From contig QILU01000126.1 in the NCBI GenBank assembly GCA_003233475.1, positions 1 to 11,049 of the forward strand: 11,049 nucleotides of DNA. Reading direction: 5' to 3'. A program made the position numbers and the translations under genes. Positions 6,942-11,049 of the stretch are shown here, piece after piece (the first letter of the stretch is position 1; each line of letters starts with the position of its first letter). Under the pieces are notes generated by a model. That model saw nothing but the letters and a program-made list of their open reading frames with translations. It searched no databases and had not been told where the DNA came from. The stretch is from Ahrensia sp. (GTDB lineage Bacteria > Pseudomonadota > Alphaproteobacteria > Rhizobiales > Rhizobiaceae).

Positions 6942-8719
6942 TTACACCAACGCCTTGCCTTTTTCATCAATGGCGTTGGCTACCACATCGTCTGTCGCTT
7001 CATCCGGCAGCAACATCTCGTTATGGGCCTTGCCGGATGGGATCATGGGAAAACAATTGGCGAGGCTGACGACACGACAATCGAATATCACCGGCCCCGG
7101 CGTTTCAATCATCTGCATGATGGCGTCATCCAACTCCGCCGGTTTGCTGCAACGAATTCCCGTTCCCCCATAGGCTTCCGCCAGTTTAATAAAGTCCGGC
7201 ATGGCCTCGGTATAGGTGTTGGAAAGACGGTTGCCGTGCAGCAATTGCTGCCACTGGCGCACCATGCCCATATATTGGTTGTTCAAGATCATTATTTTTA
7301 TCGGCGCATCGTGTTGCAGTGCGGCCGACATTTCCTGGAAGCGTCCCCGGCAATATCAATCACCAAAGCTTCCGGGTGGGCGATCTGCACCCCAAGGGCT
7401 GCCGGAAGGCCATAGCCCATAGTGCCGAGACCACCGGATGTCATCCAGTGGTTGGGTTCTTCAAATTCGAGATATTGCGCGGCCCACATCTGATGTTGGC
7501 CCACTTCTGTTGTGAAATAGGTTTCGCGCCCTTTCACCAGCTCATTCAGCCGTTGAAGCGCGTATTGGGGCATGATGACATCTTTATTGTTGCCGTAACC
7601 AAGGGAGTTGCGATCACGCCATTTGTTGATCTGCGCCCACCACTTTTTCATGTCACTGGCGGCTGGTTTTTTGGTTTGCGCTCGCCACAGCCGAACCATG
7701 TCCTCAAGAACACGCGCAACATCGCCAACAATCGGCACCTCCACATCCACAACCTTGTTGATCGAGGCCGGGTCAATATCAATATGAATTATCTTTGAAT
7801 TTGGAGCAAAGGCATCAAGCCGCCCGGTAATGCGGTCGTCAAAACGCGCCCCGATGCACACCATCACATCGCAATCATGCATGGTCATATTGGCTTCATA
7901 GGTGCCGTGCATGCCCAACATACCAAGCCAGTTGCTGCCGCTGGCCGGATAACACCCAAGCCCCATGAGCGTTGAGGTGATGGGAAAATTGGTCAATTCC
8001 ACCAGCTCGCGCAGCAATTGGGTCGCTTCCGGGCCGGAATTCACCACCCCCCCGCCGGAATAAATTACCGGCTTTTTCGCCCCGGCCATCAACGCGATGG
8101 CTTCCTTGATCTTATCCATATCCCCAACCGTTTTTGGCTGGTATCCCTTATGATCAAAATCACCGGGGGGATGATACATGCCGGTGGCAAATTGCACATC
8201 CTTGGGAATATCAACAACCACCGGGCCGGGACGACCATGGGTGGCGACGTGAAATGCCTCATGGATAATTTCAGCCAGATCATTCACATCACTCACCAGC
8301 CAGTTGTGTTTGGTACAGGGGCGGGTAATGCCCACCGTGTCACATTCCTGAAAAGCATCAGATCCTATTAGCGGTGTTGGCACTTGCCCGGTTAAACACA
8401 CAAGCGGGATCGAATCCATCAAAGCATCCTGCAACGGGGTTACCATATTTGTGGCACCGGGGCCGGAAGTAACAACAACAACCCCGGGCTTTCCAGTGGA
8501 ACGGGCATAGCCTTCAGCAGCATGTCCAGCCCCCTGCTCGTGGCGAACCAGCAAATGCCGCACATCATCCTGCTGGTGCAATTCGTCATAGATGGGAAGC
8601 ACCGCCCCGCCGGGATAGCCGAACAAATCAGTGACCCCGTTATCGATCAGCGCCTGGATTACCATTTCCGCCCCGGTCATTTCCCGTGCGCCCAAATTGC
8701 TGTCTTTCTTACCAACCAT
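6942..8719 (-). pseudogene. ilvB: Acetohydroxyacid synthase large subunit, frameshifted by a short deletion
   Basis: The large subunit condenses two pyruvates, or pyruvate with 2-oxobutyrate, using thiamine diphosphate and FAD, the first step of valine, leucine and isoleucine synthesis. The long first frame has MTGAEMVIQAL, FGYPGGAVLPIYDEL and the catalytic glutamate in VRHEQGAGHAAEGYAR. Next come TSGPGATN, GARFDDRITGRLDAF and the cofactor motif VIDIAGDAS. There the frame fails. Another frame resumes with EMSAALQHDAPIKI, LNNQYMGMVRQWQQLLHGNR and PMIPSGKAHNEMLLPDEATD to the TAA at 6942-6944. Relatives have about six residues between GDAS and EMS; two of the 18 bases remain, so about 16 nt appear missing, at 7336/7337. 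The ATG at 8719 has GGGAAG upstream and is preferred; the ATG at 8749 sits against the terminator U-run with no ribosome-binding site. An attenuator controls the gene. Confidence 0.92.
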
Positions 8720-8754
8720 TTTCTTAACTTCCCGTTTGTTGTCACTCATCCAAT

Positions 8755-8776
8755 AAAAAAGGCCCCCGAGGGAGCC
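8755..8776 (-). terminator. Intrinsic terminator of the ilvB attenuator
   Basis: On the minus strand GGCTCCCTCGGGGGCC folds into a six-pair GC-rich stem (one G-U pair) with a four-base loop and is followed at once by TTTTTT. It lies between the leader peptide and ilvB, about 36 nt before the preferred start, which is the position of an attenuator terminator rather than a gene-end terminator. Confidence 0.85.
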
Positions 8777-8780
8777 TGAC

Positions 8781-8826
8781 GCGCTTTAGCATTCACGTTG
8801 GAGTTCATCCCAACATGCCAAAGCGC
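8781..8826 (-). promoter_or_regulatory. Long leader hairpin of the ilvB attenuator
   Basis: GCGCTTT at 8826-8820 pairs with AAAGCGC at 8787-8781. The stem continues inward with GCAT/ATGC and GTTGG/CCAAC around an eight-base loop, interrupted by a small bulge. Its 5' arm begins just after the Ile/Val codons, so a ribosome stalled there would affect its folding. It ends four bases before the terminator stem. Whether it is the pause structure or part of the antiterminator is not settled; a weak alternative pairs GGGATGA with TCAGGCTCCC. Confidence 0.7.
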
Positions 8827-8855
8827 TTACCAATGACGATCACAATATTTCTCAC
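8805..8855 (-). CDS. ilvB leader peptide MRNIVIVIGKRFGMLG
   Basis: This 16-codon reading frame starts at GTG 8855, with AAAGAGA about seven bases upstream, and ends at TGA 8807-8805. Residues 4-8 are Ile-Val-Ile-Val-Ile, two of the end products of the pathway that the next gene begins. It lies between a good promoter and an intrinsic terminator. By the known attenuation mechanism of ilv operons, shortage of charged tRNA-Ile or tRNA-Val would stall the ribosome at these codons and favour read-through into ilvBH. The peptide itself is probably without function. The start codon and register are inferred, but the codon run and position are read directly. Confidence 0.85.
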   Translation of the reverse strand: MRNIVIVIGKRFGMLG

Positions 8856-8888
8856 GAAATTGTCTCTTTAGTTCAAAATTATTCGCTG

Positions 8889-8916
8889 AACATAACCGGA
8901 ATGGAAAATTCGTCAA
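8889..8916 (-). promoter_or_regulatory. Likely sigma-70 promoter of ilvBH
   Basis: TTGACG at 8916-8911 and TATGTT at 8894-8889 are separated by 16 bp. Transcription would start near 8882, about 27 bases before the leader-peptide GTG. The elements agree well with the consensus and lie in the gap between the diguanylate cyclase stop (8940) and the leader. Confidence 0.7.
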
Positions 8917-8939
8917 CAGCGAAACAGCCAAATAAATAT

Positions 8940-9695
8940 TCAAGTGCAAACCCGATTCCGGCCCTGCTCTTTTGCCTGATAAAGACGTTGATCCGAAACC
9001 TTCATAAGTTCCGCCAGGGTTTTTTGCCCATCAGAGGTGGAAGCAACACCGATTGAAATTGTCGGGCGAATAATCACGGAACCAATATCCACCTTCATTT
9101 CCGCAACCATTCGGCATATTCGCTCTGCAAACGGACGAATTTGCTCTTCGTTGGAAAACGGCGCCACAATGCAAAATTCTTCACCACCGGTACGAGCAAC
9201 AACATCATGCTCGCGGGTAAGCTTTTTCAATCGGTCCGATAGTTTTCGTAGCACTATATCCCCCGCATCATGCCCATAAGTATCGTTGACGCTCTTGAAA
9301 TGATCAAGATCGAGAGCCAGAACGGCGAGCGGCGCGTCAATGCTGTTAAATTCGCTTAAATATTCGTTCAGCGCGTCTTCAAAATAGCGCCGATTGTACA
9401 ATCCGGTCAGCGGATCGGTGACAACCGCAACCTCAAGCTCAGCTGCCCGGTCGGTCAATTCCAGCGACTGATGGTGATTTTTGCGCAGCATCGGCATGGC
9501 GAAAAAAAGCCCGAATATCAGCGTCACCACCATTATTCCCAAGGTGATTTCAAGAATACCAAATGGCCCAAGAACCGGGTTGATCAGCATATCTGTTGCG
9601 GATTTTAGGCGCGCAAACACAAAAAACGCCATCGCGATGCTACCCGTTACGCCGGCTGCGTAAATCCAATAGGCCGATGTGTCCAGTTTACTCAT
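8940..9695 (-). CDS. Membrane diguanylate cyclase (GGDEF domain)
   Basis: This 251-residue protein makes cyclic di-GMP from two GTP. Two hydrophobic segments (about 9-29 and 45-69) anchor it in the inner membrane. A short helical linker leads to the GGDEF domain, which starts at DPLTGLYNRRYF (94-105). DLDHFKSVNDTYGHDAGD follows (129-146), and the active-site motif RTGGEEF ends at 174. The RxxD inhibitory site (REHD, 161-164) sits exactly five residues before GGEEF, so product inhibition should be retained. No sensory domain is visible; the signal may be read by the membrane part. I chose ATG 9695 because GGAG lies four bases before it within a purine-rich stretch. The frame stays open to an ATG at 9758 without a comparable site. 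It lies between miaA and ilvB on the same strand. Confidence 0.9.
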   Translation of the reverse strand: MSKLDTSAYWIYAAGVTGSIAMAFFVFARLKSATDMLINPVLGPFGILEITLGIMVVTLIFGLFFAMPMLRKNHHQSLELTDRAAELEVAVVTDPLTGLYNRRYFEDALNEYLSEFNSIDAPLAVLALDLDHFKSVNDTYGHDAGDIVLRKLSDRLKKLTREHDVVARTGGEEFCIVAPFSNEEQIRPFAERICRMVAEMKVDIGSVIIRPTISIGVASTSDGQKTLAELMKVSDQRLYQAKEQGRNRVCT

Positions 9696-9778
9696 ATTAC
9701 TCCACCCTCCCAATACTACGGGAGACCGTTTGCCCACAACCGGGCGCAATTCCCCCATCCCCGGGAGAAACCGTAGGA
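9696..9778 (-). promoter_or_regulatory. Possible structured 5' leader of the diguanylate cyclase gene
   Basis: On the minus strand CTACGG (9776-9771) can pair with CCGTAG (9721-9716). That encloses a TCTCCC/GGGGGA hairpin (9768-9751) and a GCCC/GGGC hairpin (9745-9732), giving a three-way-junction shape. The closing strand overlaps a competing hairpin CTCCC/GGGAG (9724-9707) that lies next to the ribosome-binding region. The two states cannot coexist. I recognise no known riboswitch class here; GC-rich DNA can give such pairings by chance. Confidence 0.3.
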
Positions 9779-9838
9779 ATTTTTTAGCTTCTAATTCTAA
9801 ATAAGGGGATAATTTGAGGCCAAAAGAGAGCTTGATTA

Positions 9839-10729
9839 CTAGGATTCATTAACCTTAAACTGCCAGTCATCACTAAATTGCCCCCTGAACCAGGTCGATT
9901 GCCGTTTAGAGTACTGCCTTGTTGCGGCTTTTATCTTCTCGGTGCACTCCTTAAGGCTTTGTTTACCCTGAATATAATCGCTTATTTGTTTCACCCCGAT
10001 TGCCCGCATCACTGTTGCACCAGGGTCTAAATTCAACGACAAAAGCTCGCGAACCTCCTCAACCGCCCCGACCTCAAGCATTTGCTCCGTTCGCGCATTA
10101 ATTCGTTGATGCAGATCAGACCGCTCAGGCATGAGCACATGACGAAAGCAATTCTTGTCGCGAAGCAAAGGCGCGCCAACGGGTAGTGCCTGAAAATAGG
10201 CGAGAGGTTTACCGCTCACGCTCACCACCTCAAGCGCCCGGGCAATCCGCTGGCCATCAGTGGGGCGCAAAATGGCCGCCCCTTTCGGGTCCAATTTCTT
10301 CAATCGCCCATGAAGCTTTTCACTGCCGTGTTCCAACAGTGCATTTCTAATTTCATTCCTGACTTCAAAGGGAATTTCAGGCGTATCGGCCAGACCGTTC
10401 TCCAAAGCCTGAAAATACAGACCAGTACCGCCCACAAATATTGGAACAACGCCTTTGGCCCACAATTCTTCAGCCTTTTTACCTGCATCTTTCAGCCAGC
10501 GGGACACTGAATAGGCACGCTGCACATCCACGTATCCATAAAGATGATGGGGAATTTGTTGCAAATCGGTTTTTTCTGGCCGGGCGGTTAAAATGTTCAA
10601 AATCTGATAGATTTGCATGGAATCAGTGTTGATAATCTCACCACCCCATTGCTGAGCCATTTCCAGGGCGTAACTAGACTTGCCGCTGGCTGTTGGCCCC
10701 GCTATCAAAATCGCATCTGGTTTTTGCAC
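9839..10729 (-). CDS. miaA: tRNA dimethylallyltransferase MiaA
   Basis: MiaA transfers the isopentenyl group of dimethylallyl diphosphate to N6 of A37 in tRNAs that read codons starting with U. The 296-residue protein has the usual length. The P-loop GPTASGKS is at 11-18 and the substrate motif INTDSMQIY at 33-41, followed by ILTARPEKTD, FVGGTGLY and DGQRIARALEV. The C-terminal element RQYSKRQSTWFRGQ is conserved in the family. The start is GTG at 10729 with AGGAG six bases upstream; no ATG fits better. The gene is divergent from serB with only 27 bp between the start codons, so each promoter must reach into or overlap the other gene. No clear terminator is seen after its TAG at 9839-9841, leaving read-through into the cyclase gene possible. 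Confidence 0.96.
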   Translation of the reverse strand: MQKPDAILIAGPTASGKSSYALEMAQQWGGEIINTDSMQIYQILNILTARPEKTDLQQIPHHLYGYVDVQRAYSVSRWLKDAGKKAEELWAKGVVPIFVGGTGLYFQALENGLADTPEIPFEVRNEIRNALLEHGSEKLHGRLKKLDPKGAAILRPTDGQRIARALEVVSVSGKPLAYFQALPVGAPLLRDKNCFRHVLMPERSDLHQRINARTEQMLEVGAVEEVRELLSLNLDPGATVMRAIGVKQISDYIQGKQSLKECTEKIKAATRQYSKRQSTWFRGQFSDDWQFKVNES

Positions 10730-10756
10730 CTTTTGCTCCTGCCTCAGAAAGTATTC

Positions 10757-11049
10757 ATGGCCTTTTCAGCCCGCGTTGCGACACTCATTGCCAACCCTGC
10801 AAACCCTTGTTTAACCCCGGAAATTGCCGAGGAGTGCCGAATTGCCACGGGCGCAAGCGGGGTTTATTTTCTGGCCGACGAGGTGGCTTGCGACATCCCT
10901 TTGCCCAACACCTCCCCCACCCCTGAAAAACATCTGGCGAAAATCCTGTCACCCCATGCAATAGACTTCGTTGTGCAACATGCCGATGGACGACGCAAGA
11001 AAGTGTTGATCGCGGATATGGATTCCACCCTGATTGAGCAGGAATGTAT
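10757..11049 (+). CDS. serB: Phosphoserine phosphatase SerB, 5' part only
   Basis: SerB removes phosphate from O-phosphoserine in the last step of serine synthesis. The first 97 codons are present and the gene runs off the right edge. An N-terminal region of about 80 residues (ATLIANPANPCLTPEIAEEC onwards) matches the ACT-like part typical of alphaproteobacterial SerB. The HAD motif I, VLIADMDSTLIEQEC, follows with the nucleophile aspartate at 87 and the general acid aspartate at 89. The ATG at 10757 is chosen because the N-terminus fits the family; the upstream sequence AGAAAG is only a weak ribosome-binding site. The frame is intact as far as it can be read. Confidence 0.93.
   Translation, partial: MAFSARVATLIANPANPCLTPEIAEECRIATGASGVYFLADEVACDIPLPNTSPTPEKHLAKILSPHAIDFVVQHADGRRKKVLIADMDSTLIEQEC

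Noticed and set aside
6798..7415. Plus-strand open frame of 205 codons.
   Set aside because: It is antisense to ilvH and ilvB, both certain from conserved motifs; it is a shadow of their codon use.
9725..9740. GGGCAAAC stretch in the cyclase leader, reminiscent of the class I c-di-GMP (GEMM) riboswitch.
   Set aside because: The rest of the GEMM core and the tetraloop-receptor helices are absent, so the match is likely to be chance.
9696..9758. Longer start for the diguanylate cyclase at ATG 9758 with 21 extra residues.
   Set aside because: It has no good ribosome-binding site, whereas ATG 9695 has GGAG at proper spacing and places a transmembrane helix near the N-terminus.

Overview
This 11 kb window looks like chromosomal DNA of an alphaproteobacterium, most likely of the order Hyphomicrobiales (Rhizobiales). 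The reading frames for LipB, AHAS, XdhC, the molybdopterin-binding protein and MiaA carry wording I associate with that group. The linkage of serB, divergent miaA and ilvBH also fits. This assignment rests on recalled family features, not on a search. No insertion sequence, prophage, CRISPR array, rRNA or tRNA was found.

Layout. At the left end, lipB (150-826, +) encodes the octanoyltransferase of lipoate synthesis. It converges on a long set of minus-strand genes that reads from right to left as follows: miaA (tRNA isopentenylation), a two-helix membrane diguanylate cyclase, ilvB and ilvH (acetohydroxyacid synthase), a LysE/RhtB-type exporter, then a tightly packed cassette. The cassette is a MoxR-type ATPase (CoxD-like), a VWA protein (CoxE-like), two XdhC halves, a molybdopterin-binding protein and a MocA-like cytidylyltransferase. 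serB (+) starts 27 bp from miaA in the opposite direction and runs off the right edge.

How they work together. The six-gene cassette forms a maturation kit for a CoxL/xanthine-dehydrogenase-type molybdoenzyme. MocA would make molybdopterin cytosine dinucleotide, XdhC would carry and sulfurate the cofactor, and the MoxR/VWA pair would act on the enzyme as a chaperone-like ATPase system. No oxidoreductase subunits are in the window. Upstream of ilvB I find a complete transcription attenuator: a promoter, a 16-residue leader peptide with the run Ile-Val-Ile-Val-Ile, a long hairpin, and an intrinsic terminator whose U-run ends 36 nt before the preferred ilvB start.

The most unusual feature is that four conserved genes (lipB, the molybdopterin-binding gene, ilvH, ilvB) are each broken by one short indel that is not a multiple of three, while the other genes are intact. 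The ilvH lesion is an exact 11-bp tandem duplication. The other three are deletions inferred from family consensus, estimated at about 34, 11 and 16 nt. Each lies in or next to a conserved motif, and normal sequence resumes immediately in another frame. Assembly error or very recent mutation are both possible, and raw reads would decide. A second possible novelty is a foldable 5' leader before the diguanylate cyclase with two mutually exclusive hairpins.
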